Below are positions 52,673-59,999 of a stretch of 64,000 nt of DNA, piece after piece. This DNA comes from Bacteroidaceae bacterium. Its GTDB lineage: Bacteria > Bacteroidota > Bacteroidia > Bacteroidales > Bacteroidaceae. Position 1 is the first letter of the stretch. Every line of letters begins with the position of its first letter. The translations under genes were made by a program, and so were the position numbers. Under the pieces are notes generated by a model. That model worked only from the letters and a program-made list of their open reading frames with translations, did no database searches and was not told the origin of the DNA. The stretch spans positions 496,001 to 560,000 of the forward strand of contig JAFZSA010000034.1 of the NCBI GenBank assembly GCA_017619585.1. The letters are read 5' to 3'.

Positions 52673-52814
52673 AACCTTAAACTTTAAATGGTTCAACATT
52701 TTGTTTCTTGATTGCAATGGCAAAGGTAGGGTCTTTCCATAGGCTACGGAAATGAAAATCCCCATACCTTCAGGATAATTTCCCTAAAGATATGGGGGAG
52801 ATGCCCCGTCCTTA

Positions 52815-52877
52815 AGTGAAGAGTGAAGAGTGAAGAATGAAGAATCTTCGCTAATCGCTAACCACTAACCGCTAACC
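52815..52877 (-). repeat. Composite heptamer array
   Basis: The plus strand reads AGTGAAG three times and AATGAAG once, a junction AATCTTC, then GCTAATC, GCTAACC, ACTAACC, GCTAACC. It fills the spacer just 3' of the GumN/TraB gene's stop codon. Confidence 0.88.
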
Positions 52878-52878
52878 T

Positions 52879-53907
52879 TTACTCGTGAATATCCACAGGT
52901 GTTAGCGTATATCCTTCCTTGCGAAGCATGTTAATCAGACCATTTTCTCCTGGCAGATGCAGGGCACCAACGGCAATGAGGCAAGAACCTTGGTGAACAT
53001 TTCTGTCTATAACGGGTATCCAACGGTGATTACGCTCGTTAACAAGTTCTTCGTTTGCCACTTCCATAAATTGCGCCGACGTTGGGAAATCAGTATTTTG
53101 AAGCATTTCCTCTCTACTCTTCAAGGCAGCATCTAAGTCGCCCTTTAGATAGAATTCCTCAAATTTAGCACTATATTGGTTGGAAATACTGTCTCCCGTC
53201 AAGAAAGAAAGGTATAAAGCCTTGGCCTGTTCTTTAAGTCCGATAGATTCGCAAGCTACAGAGTCTATTCTCTCGTCAAGTGCAAGTTGATCGGCCACGG
53301 TTTCCATATAAAAGGGGCGTTTGCCTGCTTCTATGGCCTTTGCGGATAATTCGGAGTCCATAACTTTTAGGAGCTCTTTCTTCATGACTTTCTCATGGAC
53401 CTTTATTATGGTCTTATATTTACTGATAATGGTACTTGTAAACATGGGTTTTAGTTTCTTGTAATCAAAAGGAAAAATTTTCCTTTGCTTCAGAGACTCC
53501 TGCATAAAACTGTCCACATAATGAAACTCTTCGGTATTCTCAAAAAGGTTAGAGAAATTTTCTATACTATCAGGCAGCAAAGCGTATGTAGGATTGTTTG
53601 GGGAGAAATACATAGCCCTATGTTTTTTGTACGCCTCTACCATTGATTCGTCTGTCGTATTGCATTCTACTGCCACAGCATCGACTTTCGCAAATATCTC
53701 CTTGTACTTGGGCAGTGTGTCCAGATATTGGTAATCTATTTTAGTATCGTCGAAACCATGAAACGTTCCTAGCAGATAGGACTTCTGAGTGAGGTCCTTC
53801 CCTGAAATCTCCCAAAGGATGCTGTTTACGGCTGATGATTCAGCCTGTGAGAATACATTATTAATACACGCGATAAGAGCAAACAAAGTAAGTGTGATAC
53901 TTTTCAT
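52879..53907 (-). CDS. GumN/TraB-family secreted protein
   Basis: This 342-residue protein has a signal peptide (ends VFSQAE) and the TraB/GumN pattern. The N-terminal SILWEISGKD...SYLLGTFHGF provides the GxxH motif. A long helical middle (DAVAVECN, LLPDSIENF) leads to a C-terminal CLIAVGALHLPGENGLINML with the second conserved GALH. A Tiki-like putative metalloprotease fold has been suggested for this family, but the bacterial role is not established. It lies 5 bp downstream of the coiled-coil membrane protein gene and is probably the third gene of the ECF sigma operon, hence perhaps part of an envelope stress response. Confidence 0.85.
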   Translation of the reverse strand: MKSITLTLFALIACINNVFSQAESSAVNSILWEISGKDLTQKSYLLGTFHGFDDTKIDYQYLDTLPKYKEIFAKVDAVAVECNTTDESMVEAYKKHRAMYFSPNNPTYALLPDSIENFSNLFENTEEFHYVDSFMQESLKQRKIFPFDYKKLKPMFTSTIISKYKTIIKVHEKVMKKELLKVMDSELSAKAIEAGKRPFYMETVADQLALDERIDSVACESIGLKEQAKALYLSFLTGDSISNQYSAKFEEFYLKGDLDAALKSREEMLQNTDFPTSAQFMEVANEELVNERNHRWIPVIDRNVHQGSCLIAVGALHLPGENGLINMLRKEGYTLTPVDIHE

Positions 53908-53912
53908 TTTAT

Positions 53913-54512
53913 TTATTCTACGTTTGAAGTTAATTCATCTATTTGGTTCAACACATCCTTAAACTGACGTCTGCGAGAGAAAAAGCCCCATAGGAAAAGG
54001 CAGAATCCCAATAGTAAAGCTACTATAAACAGACCTGCCCGAGGAGCTTTCATGATGGAATTCTGATATACCTCCCATACAAACCACACCAGGTAAACCA
54101 CATTCAGTATCAAATCATATTTAAACCCGTGGCAGAAATGATTCTTTGCCAAAGCCACCGTCTTCTGCGCCTCTACCAAGCTACCCTCGAACAAACTCTT
54201 GTCACGCAGTTTGCTTCTGTCTCTGTGAATGTATAATAATCTGAGTGGAATATAAAGACAAGAGAATATGAAAAAAGCAACAGAGAAGCCCAATTTACCT
54301 ACAATCTCGTAATAGCCCAACGGAATCATCAGTATAGCCAGAATCCAACTGCCCTTAAACCCTTGATTCAGTTTTTCCACTTTCTTCTCCAGCGAAGCCT
54401 TAGCCTTACTGGCCATGCGCTCGTTTATAATCTCCTGCTGCTCCAGCTTCTTCTTCAGTAAAGCCATCTGCTGGCGCATCTCTTCCAATTCAAAAGATTC
54501 GTTATTGTTCAT
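53913..54512 (-). CDS. Membrane protein with N-terminal coiled coil, ECF sigma partner candidate
   Basis: The start is the ATG at 54512, because the upstream in-frame start at 54521 is TTG. The 199-residue protein has a Gln/Glu/Lys-rich coiled coil (about 8-50, MRQQMALLKKKLEQQEIINE). About four transmembrane helices in two pairs follow (GSWILAILMIPLGYYEI, GFSVAFFIFSCLYIPL, YDLILNVVYLVWFVWEV, AGLFIVALLLGFCLFLWGFF). It starts 12 bp after the ECF sigma stop, the position usually held by an anti-sigma factor. The cytoplasmic coiled coil could sequester the sigma factor, but no canonical zinc anti-sigma motif is visible, so this is inference. Confidence 0.75.
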   Translation of the reverse strand: MNNNESFELEEMRQQMALLKKKLEQQEIINERMASKAKASLEKKVEKLNQGFKGSWILAILMIPLGYYEIVGKLGFSVAFFIFSCLYIPLRLLYIHRDRSKLRDKSLFEGSLVEAQKTVALAKNHFCHGFKYDLILNVVYLVWFVWEVYQNSIMKAPRAGLFIVALLLGFCLFLWGFFSRRRQFKDVLNQIDELTSNVE

Positions 54513-54524
54513 AATGGGCAAGTG

Positions 54525-55004
54525 TTAATCGTTTGACATATTCTTTAACTGCTCGCGGATTCTGAACAGACGTACACTGACATTCTTGGTGGTGATACCC
54601 ACTATCTGGCCTATCTCCTCGTAGGAGAGGTTCTCCAGCCAGAGCAGGACAATAGCACGGTCAAAGGGTTGAAGCTTGGAGATGCGTTTGTGCAGCATAT
54701 CCACCTGACGGGTATCCTCGTCGCGGTCCTCAAAGAGGTTGATGTTCATGTTCAACCTTTCGGCATCGGTGCGACGTCTCTTTCTGTCGTAAGAGATACA
54801 GGTGTTAAGGGCCACTCGGTAAACCCACGAACGGATATCGCTACGGTGTTCAAAGCCCTCGTAGCCGTTCCACAGGTTGATGAGCACCTCCTGAAAGAGG
54901 TCGTTCACCTCGTCCTCGTCCTTAGAGAACATGTAGCACACCGTAAAGATGGTGTCCTTCTGCTCCTTCAAAGTTTGTTCAAACCTTTGTTCTAACTGGT
55001 CCAT
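54525..55004 (-). CDS. ECF-family RNA polymerase sigma factor
   Basis: This 159-residue sigma-70-like protein has region 2 at about 8-78 (DTIFTVCYMFSKDEDEVNDL, FQEVLINLWNGYEGFE, IRSWVYRVALNTCISYDRKR). Region 4 lies at about 105-156 (FDRAIVLLWLENLSYEEIGQ, VSVRLFRIREQLK). It lacks region 3 and any C-terminal extension, so it is a minimal ECF sigma. Downstream genes encode a coiled-coil membrane protein and a GumN/TraB protein in the same direction. A TACCTTTG -7 element 54 bp upstream indicates expression from the housekeeping sigma. The regulon is unknown. Confidence 0.92.
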   Translation of the reverse strand: MDQLEQRFEQTLKEQKDTIFTVCYMFSKDEDEVNDLFQEVLINLWNGYEGFEHRSDIRSWVYRVALNTCISYDRKRRRTDAERLNMNINLFEDRDEDTRQVDMLHKRISKLQPFDRAIVLLWLENLSYEEIGQIVGITTKNVSVRLFRIREQLKNMSND

Positions 55005-55186
55005 TGTAATGTCTGCTGTAATGTCTGTATTTTGAATCCTACATCCATTAGACGCAACAAAGGTACAAAAAACTACAGAAAAACTAAGAAAAATAACAAA
55101 AATGAAGAGCTAACACTGGAATTCGCATCATCCGCACCAGCAATGGCAAAACATACAAGGTGATAAGGTAAGACGCCGATAGCAAC

Positions 55187-55260
55187 ATGCCGTTTCACTG
55201 ACAGTGATATGCCGTTTCTCTGAGAGTGATATGCCGTTTCTCTGAGAGTGATATGTCGTG
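55187..55260. repeat. 22-bp tandem repeat (ATGCCGTTTCTCTGAGAGTG-AT)
   Basis: Units at 55187-55208, 55209-55230 and 55231-55252 are 22 bp each; the last two are identical and the first differs at two positions. A partial unit follows. Each has an internal CTCTGAGAG palindrome. Confidence 0.9.
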
Positions 55261-55328
55261 GCGCTTTACGCAGATTATTGACACCCCCCATTTTTCCTCA
55301 CAAAGCCGATGGTTATCGGGCTAAGAGA

Positions 55329-55379
55329 ACGGGAGGTATTTGTTTCATACCTCCCGTACATCTCCCGTAGACCTCCCGT
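55329..55379. repeat. ACGGGAGGT repeat cluster, 3' side of the VirE-like gene
   Basis: ACGGGAGGTAT (55329-55339) pairs perfectly with ATACCTCCCGT (55347-55357) around a 7-nt loop. Two more CTCCCGT words follow at 55362 and 55373, about 11 bp apart. The gene's stop codon is 6 bp away. Confidence 0.9.
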
Positions 55380-55385
55380 CCAACC

Positions 55386-56594
55386 TCATGCCGCCTTCAG
55401 GGGGACCACCTTGTAATAGGCTACATGACTGTGTTCCGTATGGTCGAACTCCAACTCCTTCATGGCTCTTCCCAAACTGACCTTAGTACTGTGGTTTATC
55501 CTAATACTGGGATATTCCTTCTGTATCATTTGCAGCACCTGATTGCTGTTCATAGTACTCACAACGTCTCCATCCTTTGGCTTACGAAAGCAAACTGCCA
55601 AGATTTCTGCCAAGTCCTTCTTCTCAGCAAATTCGATGTTCAGTTCCTGAATACGTGCCACCTCCTCGTTATTGAACCAATAAGGTGCTTTCTGCTCTCG
55701 CAGTTCATACAGCACCTGGGCATAAAGCTGCTCGTAATTGATTTCCCCTACATTATCTATATACTGGCCCTGGGGAATCTGGATGCAGATATAACGTCGG
55801 CTACCTGTGGCATCCGTCAGAGGATGGGGATTGTTGGTGGTTGCTACAAAGGAGGCAAATCGGGGTCTGTCCTCCTGAGCACATCCGAAGATAGGCCTGC
55901 CGTTTACCTTGCTCTTGGAGAGTGTCTGCTTCAGGGCAGCATGCTGACTAGGACGGATGGCATCCAGCTCATCCAGGTTTACCAGCAGATTGTTGGTAAG
56001 AGCCATCTCCTTGTCGAACTTGTTGCTCAGGTTCAGATGATCCAGATAGTACTGACGCAGATGCTGGGGAAGCAGCCTGCGCAGGAAGGTCGTCTTTCCG
56101 CAACCCTGAGAGCCAATCAGCGTAGGAACACATTCATTACCATGAAGGGTGTCCATCTGCAGCCAATGGGCAACGGTGGAACGAAGCCAGACGGAGAGGA
56201 ACGATAATTGCTCAGAGCTGACGCCAGGCAATCGGCTGAATAGCTCAGCCACGTGGTTCTGCCCGTCCCAACAGGGAAGAGCGTTTAGGAATTCCTCGAC
56301 AGGATTATAGGAAGGCACCTCCTCAGAGTGGATATACTCCACGATGTCCGACTTGGGGTTGCCTTCAACAATCTCCTGGCGCTTTGCCTTCAGGATGATG
56401 CTATTCAGGGCTTCCTGAATCAATGGACGATAGTCGGATGTCTGATTGCCATCCTCCTGGGTAGCAAACTCAGTCTTTCCGTTCAGGATGTTTCTGCGAA
56501 ACAGGTAATTCTCGACAAGGAACTGCTCAACGACAAGCAACCCTTCCAGAGAAGCATTCATAGCCTCTCCGTTAACAAGTAATTCTTTACTCAT
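55386..56594 (-). CDS. VirE/VapE-type P-loop protein with DUF3874-like C-terminus
   Basis: This 402-residue protein has a helical N-terminus and VEEFLNALPCWDGQNHVAEL, a typical lead-in of virulence-associated E proteins. A P-loop core follows with Walker A GSQGCGKTTFLRR (about 160-172), Walker B NLLVNLDELDAI (about 204) and FVATTNNPHPLTDATGSRRY as the sensor/arginine region. The C-terminus (VSTMNSNQVLQMIQKEYPSI, LGRAMKELEF) resembles DUF3874. Relatives are helicase/primase-like proteins of phages and satellites; many Bacteroidetes versions have an extra N-terminal VirE_N domain, absent here. No phage gene is adjacent. The gene is bracketed on both sides by ACGGGAGGT hairpins, so it may be the replication core of a small element. 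Confidence 0.83.
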   Translation of the reverse strand: MSKELLVNGEAMNASLEGLLVVEQFLVENYLFRRNILNGKTEFATQEDGNQTSDYRPLIQEALNSIILKAKRQEIVEGNPKSDIVEYIHSEEVPSYNPVEEFLNALPCWDGQNHVAELFSRLPGVSSEQLSFLSVWLRSTVAHWLQMDTLHGNECVPTLIGSQGCGKTTFLRRLLPQHLRQYYLDHLNLSNKFDKEMALTNNLLVNLDELDAIRPSQHAALKQTLSKSKVNGRPIFGCAQEDRPRFASFVATTNNPHPLTDATGSRRYICIQIPQGQYIDNVGEINYEQLYAQVLYELREQKAPYWFNNEEVARIQELNIEFAEKKDLAEILAVCFRKPKDGDVVSTMNSNQVLQMIQKEYPSIRINHSTKVSLGRAMKELEFDHTEHSHVAYYKVVPLKAA

Positions 56595-56767
56595 AACAGT
56601 TAGTTTTGTTTGGTTAATAAATAAGATATCTCGTTCTTGTGTGCTCTTCTTTGAATGGCTATCGCTGAAAAAGCATGCAAAGATATAAAATTATTTCATT
56701 AATTCTCGAAAAACCACCCCAAATAAGCACGTTTTTGTGTTTTTATACAACAAGAAAAAGAAACACT

Positions 56768-56818
56768 ACGGGAGGTATAAGGGACGTTTACGGGAGGTCT
56801 GAAAAAGAGACCTCCCGT
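56768..56818. repeat. ACGGGAGGT repeat cluster, 5' side of the VirE-like gene
   Basis: ACGGGAGGTAT at 56768-56778 is identical to the 11-mer at 55329. ACGGGAGGTCT (56790-56800) pairs perfectly with AGACCTCCCGT (56808-56818) around a 7-nt loop, the same hairpin geometry as on the other side of the gene. Confidence 0.9.
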
Positions 56819-56936
56819 CCTCCCCGCCCGATAGTCATCATAGTTTAACGCTGTTTTTTGAACATGTGAGCATGAAATTGAAAATTGGGATTCAAAAAAC
56901 TTTACACCACCCGAAAAGCGTCAAAGCACCGTTTTG

Positions 56937-56998
56937 GCTACTATTAAGTTTAACAATTGTTACTATTAAGGTTTGCAAAATTTTCTCTTAATAGTAGC
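56937..56998. repeat. TACTATTAAG iteron-like repeats
   Basis: TACTATTAAG occurs at 56939 and 56961, exactly 22 bp apart, and inverted (CTTAATAGTA) at 56987-56996. The outer copies extend to a perfect 12-bp inverted repeat, GCTACTATTAAG with CTTAATAGTAGC. The surrounding sequence is AT-rich. Confidence 0.85.
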
Positions 56999-57311
56999 AA
57001 TTATTAGTATTAATTCTCAATGTGGTCCGCATCGTATTGAACAGGAAAATATTTTACACTTTCATTTTTGCTTATATTGGAGTTAAAATCTCACTAACAC
57101 GAAACAACAAACTCCCCAACCAGGGAATTTTTCTTGCCCAGTTAGACAGAAAAAACGGATTAGGGAATAGCTAACAGGGATTACGGAATATTGTTAAGGA
57201 AAATCCTTGACAAGACGACATGTCTCAACTTATCGCCAGAACCAAGAATGAATTTATTTCCCATGCGCTGTTTTTCAGTGAAGCGAAGCGGAACGGTGTT
57301 TTTCCTCTGGA

Positions 57312-57421
57312 GATGTCTTAAGTTGCAAAGCAACATGTGGTGATGTCAGGGCTTGTGTGTGAGCTTACCCACAGACACAGAGCCCTGACATCAGCACTGA
57401 TGCTCAAAGAGCAAAGACATC
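57312..57421. other. Cloverleaf-like structured element (possible ncRNA or DNA site)
   Basis: An outer stem GATGTCTT (57312-57319) with AAGACATC (57414-57421) encloses three hairpins. They are GTTGC-AAA-GCAAC (57322-57334), a long stem TGATGTCAGGGCT (57341-57353) with AGCCCTGACATCA (57381-57393) extended by TGTGT/ACACA, and GCTC-AAA-GAGC (57402-57412). All four stems are perfect. The plus strand continues into GGGGTTTTTATGGTTTTT. No known RNA family was recognised. Confidence 0.65.
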
Positions 57422-57474
57422 GGAAGAGGGGTTTTTATGGTTTTTGTCGAAAACCGGAAGTTAAATGAATAACG

Positions 57475-58278
57475 TCATTTCTGCTTGTCGTACAGAGCAT
57501 CAAAGCGCTTTACTTCTGGAAGGAGGGACTGCAGGGCAGAAGCATCCTGCTTCTTGGCTGCTTCGGAGATGTTGTTAAATAGTGCCTTAAGTGCCTTCCC
57601 GTTCTCACCCCAAGGAGAATGAACGCTAACAATATGCGTTGGGTAGGGACCTACAAGAACCTTATAATTTGTTCCATCCATAGTCCTACTGGGTTCTTCT
57701 CTGATTTTGGCAGAATATGTCATCCTTTCCATCAGATGTCTAAAGACTGTGCAGAATTCCTCAGGCGCAGACATTGCATGGGAGGTAACAGCAAACTGTT
57801 TACTTTTCTTTTGCTTGCCTTTTACATATTCCATATAGACCAGCGTGTCTTTCTCTACAGCAAAACTGCAATGCGGTTCAAATGAAGGTTCAATCATCAC
57901 CACATAGTTGTGTCTATGATAGGGATTCTTCTGCATCCTTGACTCGTATGACAAGCGCTTGCGTAACGACTGCAGGCTATCTTTTTCATCTTCATCATCG
58001 CAAGCCCTAATCTTTTTCTCCATCTTGTCATATTGGCGTTTGCCTTTCAAATATCGGTGTAATTCCCATTTATGGTACTCATCATACTTTCCCTCAAAGA
58101 CAAAGGCATTGGCTCTTGCCTGAATTACATCAATACCAGCAGAAGGCCACACATCATGAAAGGCGGCTTCTACATAAAACCTGGGCACATCCTCCTGAGC
58201 ATTCATCTTAGAAGGGGTAATGAACATCAGCACCAGTAGTGCAGACAACAAAGAATAGTTTTTTGATAGCGTAATCAT
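57475..58278 (-). CDS. Secreted protein of unknown function
   Basis: I do not recognise the family. The start is placed at ATG 58278 (58284 is an alternative), because the promoter at 58303-58335 rules out the longer frame. The 267-residue product begins with a signal peptide (YSLLSALLVLMFITPSKMNA). It has a charged helical middle (KGKRQYDKMEKKIRACDDED) and a beta-rich second half with HNYVVMIEPSFEPH, KDTLVYMEYVKGKQKK and TNYKVLVGPYPTHIVSVHS. No enzyme motif is visible. Its 3' end faces the structured non-coding region, whose cloverleaf fold lies 54 bp past the stop. Confidence 0.7.
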   Translation of the reverse strand: MITLSKNYSLLSALLVLMFITPSKMNAQEDVPRFYVEAAFHDVWPSAGIDVIQARANAFVFEGKYDEYHKWELHRYLKGKRQYDKMEKKIRACDDEDEKDSLQSLRKRLSYESRMQKNPYHRHNYVVMIEPSFEPHCSFAVEKDTLVYMEYVKGKQKKSKQFAVTSHAMSAPEEFCTVFRHLMERMTYSAKIREEPSRTMDGTNYKVLVGPYPTHIVSVHSPWGENGKALKALFNNISEAAKKQDASALQSLLPEVKRFDALYDKQK

Positions 58279-58302
58279 AACCATAATGTGTATTTTTCGC
58301 CT

Positions 58303-58335
58303 CAAATATACTATTTTCTTGTTATATACAACAAA
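58303..58335 (-). promoter_or_regulatory. Promoter of the secreted unknown at 57475-58278
   Basis: The minus strand reads TATATTTG at 58310-58303, with TTTG (21-nt spacer) or TTG (18-nt spacer) upstream. It fixes the start codon to 58284 or 58278. Confidence 0.65.
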
Positions 58336-58453
58336 ACCAACGAGTTTTTTTTCGATAATCAAGAAGAAAACAAGAAATCCCCCTCCGAAATCTAAGACAA
58401 ACCTTCTTATATCATAAATTATGCTAAAAGTTGCATAAAGTATATTTTAGAAT

Positions 58454-58484
58454 TTTGTCCTTTCTATAAAACATAGTATTTTTG
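58454..58484 (+). promoter_or_regulatory. Promoter of the glycosyltransferase/peptidase/Stealth operon
   Basis: TTTG (58454-58457), a 19-nt spacer and TATTTTTG (58477-58484) match the consensus exactly; the leader is about 46 nt. Confidence 0.82.
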
Positions 58485-58536
58485 TGTTGTTTAATCTTAA
58501 GAAAGAACGCGCACACCGTATTAAACACATTTTAAC

Positions 58537-59973
58537 ATGAGAATTGTACAAACCTTCTGGACGGCAGGTAGAGACCCCTTAAAGTACCCCTTTGGATGGT
58601 CGCACCCTGAATACAACCTAATGTCGTGGGCTTTAAGTTGCCTGAGCCTGAGGGAACACTATGACGATGTAGCACTCTATACTGATCCAGAAGGGTATGA
58701 TGTGCTAATTAGCAAATTACACCTCCCATATACCGAGGTGAATGTAGCTTACGACAAGAATCTTTGCCTTCCACATCATTGGGCATATGCCAAAATTAAG
58801 ACCTACAGCATGCAGACAAAGCCCTTCCTGCATATCGACGGAGACGTATATCTTCCTCATCCTATTCCGGAGGACATAGCCAACGCTCCGCTAGTGGCTC
58901 AGAATCGTGAGATAGGGACACGTTATTATCGGTCCATGATTGACCATTTGCTCGGATATCCAGAGATTGTTCTACCTGAATTCCTGCAAAGAGGGTTAGC
59001 TGTACAGTCTGTTCCGTCTTATAACATGGGAATCTTCGGTGGTAGTGACCTTGACTTTATACATCGTTACTGTAAGGAGGCAGAAGACTTTCTGCAAGTC
59101 AACAATATGAACGACTTGTCTGAGAAATGTTCCCGTGTATGTTGTAATGTATTCTTTGAGCAAGTTCTGATGGCTATTATGGCTGAAAACGAAGGGCGGA
59201 CTGTAACGAGTGTACATGAGAGGGCGATAAAAGATATGGGGTATTCCTCGCGTGAGTTTTGCAGCTTAGAAAATTATGAAGAAAAACAATTCTTTCACTT
59301 AGTGGGAGGACATAAAAGGGCAGAATTCAATAGTGATCAGTTGGAAAAAGTGATGTTTCGACTATATTACGACTATTTTATCAGGATTATTCATCTTTTT
59401 GAATCGTCTCATAGAAGGCTATGTAAAACGGGATGCCCTACCCGTAATTATGATAGTATAGAACGTAATATAGCACAATATGAGGATATACGTGAACTTA
59501 AGGCAGCCGAATGGGACTTATGTGGCGTTGACAAAATCATAGAAACAGACAAGGCTATATTAGATTCACATGATTTCTTTATGGCTTCTCCAGAAGAAAA
59601 GGGGGATTACATTATAAGCGTTAACCCCTATCTTTATGTTTACAAGGTAAACGAGAGATGGAACCCCAAAGCCACAGAACTCATAAAACAACGATTCAAT
59701 TGTGAAAAGCAATATCCTTTAGATGGCATATGCCTTTTCCCAGTCTTATTACATGATGGCATAAAGGAAGTGCCTGTGGTAGACTTTCAGCAAAGAATAA
59801 TCTCATTGCTAGTAAAAAAAGCAACATCTTACCATGAACTGGAAGCTGAATTAATGGGGAGTTTTGCATTAAGTTCGGAGAAATCAAGAAGTGGTGCAAG
59901 AAGGCTAATTTACCATCATATTTCACATATATTAAAACAAGGAGTTTTGATTGCGCACAAGAAAGAAAATTAA
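58537..59973 (+). CDS. Glycosyltransferase-like protein (DUF6734-like) with winged-helix-like C-terminus
   Basis: This 478-residue protein has no signal peptide. The first ~270 residues look like a GT-A glycosyltransferase: MRIVQTFWTAGRDP, WALSCLSLREHYDDVALYTD, the DxD motif Asp101-Gly-Asp103 in FLHIDGDVYLP, and YNMGIFGGSD. The overall pattern recalls the family NCBI names DUF6734. The last ~110 residues (NPYLYVYKVNERWNP, VVDFQQRIISLLVKKATSYH, ELEAELMGSF, HISHILKQGVLI) resemble PqqD-like or winged-helix recognition domains of peptide-modifying enzymes; this resemblance is judged by eye. It is the first gene of a four-gene operon, 26 bp before a secreted-peptidase-like gene that may be its substrate. 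Confidence 0.72.
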   Translation: MRIVQTFWTAGRDPLKYPFGWSHPEYNLMSWALSCLSLREHYDDVALYTDPEGYDVLISKLHLPYTEVNVAYDKNLCLPHHWAYAKIKTYSMQTKPFLHIDGDVYLPHPIPEDIANAPLVAQNREIGTRYYRSMIDHLLGYPEIVLPEFLQRGLAVQSVPSYNMGIFGGSDLDFIHRYCKEAEDFLQVNNMNDLSEKCSRVCCNVFFEQVLMAIMAENEGRTVTSVHERAIKDMGYSSREFCSLENYEEKQFFHLVGGHKRAEFNSDQLEKVMFRLYYDYFIRIIHLFESSHRRLCKTGCPTRNYDSIERNIAQYEDIRELKAAEWDLCGVDKIIETDKAILDSHDFFMASPEEKGDYIISVNPYLYVYKVNERWNPKATELIKQRFNCEKQYPLDGICLFPVLLHDGIKEVPVVDFQQRIISLLVKKATSYHELEAELMGSFALSSEKSRSGARRLIYHHISHILKQGVLIAHKKEN

Positions 59974-59999
59974 TATATTAAATTTAAAAACATATAGAT

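Larger units (their letters stand above)
55005..55385. other. Intergenic region with promoter, 22-bp tandem repeats and ACGGGAGGT repeats
   Basis: This 381-bp stretch carries the sigma-factor promoter element (55065-55058, minus strand TACCTTTG) and three tandem 22-bp units at 55187-55252. A small CCGAT/ATCGG hairpin lies at 55306-55319, and the ACGGGAGGT cluster occupies 55329-55379 next to the VirE-like gene's stop. A 72-codon frame across it shows no protein-like features and was not called. Confidence 0.75.
56595..57474. other. 880-bp gene-free region upstream of the VirE-like gene
   Basis: No frame here looks coding. It contains a minus-strand -7 element (TATCTTTG, 56685-56678) for the VirE-like gene, the ACGGGAGGT cluster (56768-56818), TACTATTAAG iteron-like repeats (56937-56998), a small AAGGA/TCCTT hairpin near 57200 and a cloverleaf-like fold (57312-57421). 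Such density of repeats in a long non-coding stretch is unusual for this otherwise compact window. Confidence 0.75.

Noticed and set aside
55073..55291. 72-codon frame across the 22-bp repeats
   Set aside because: Mostly translation of the tandem repeats and the sigma-factor promoter; no protein-like features.
55386..56594. Intact prophage or integrative element around the VirE-like gene
   Set aside because: No integrase, portal, terminase, mobilisation gene or tRNA attachment site is present on either side.
57312..57421. tRNA, tmRNA or RNase P RNA
   Set aside because: No T-loop GTTCRA, anticodon arm, CCA end or RNase P core sequence is present; the stem lengths do not fit a tRNA.
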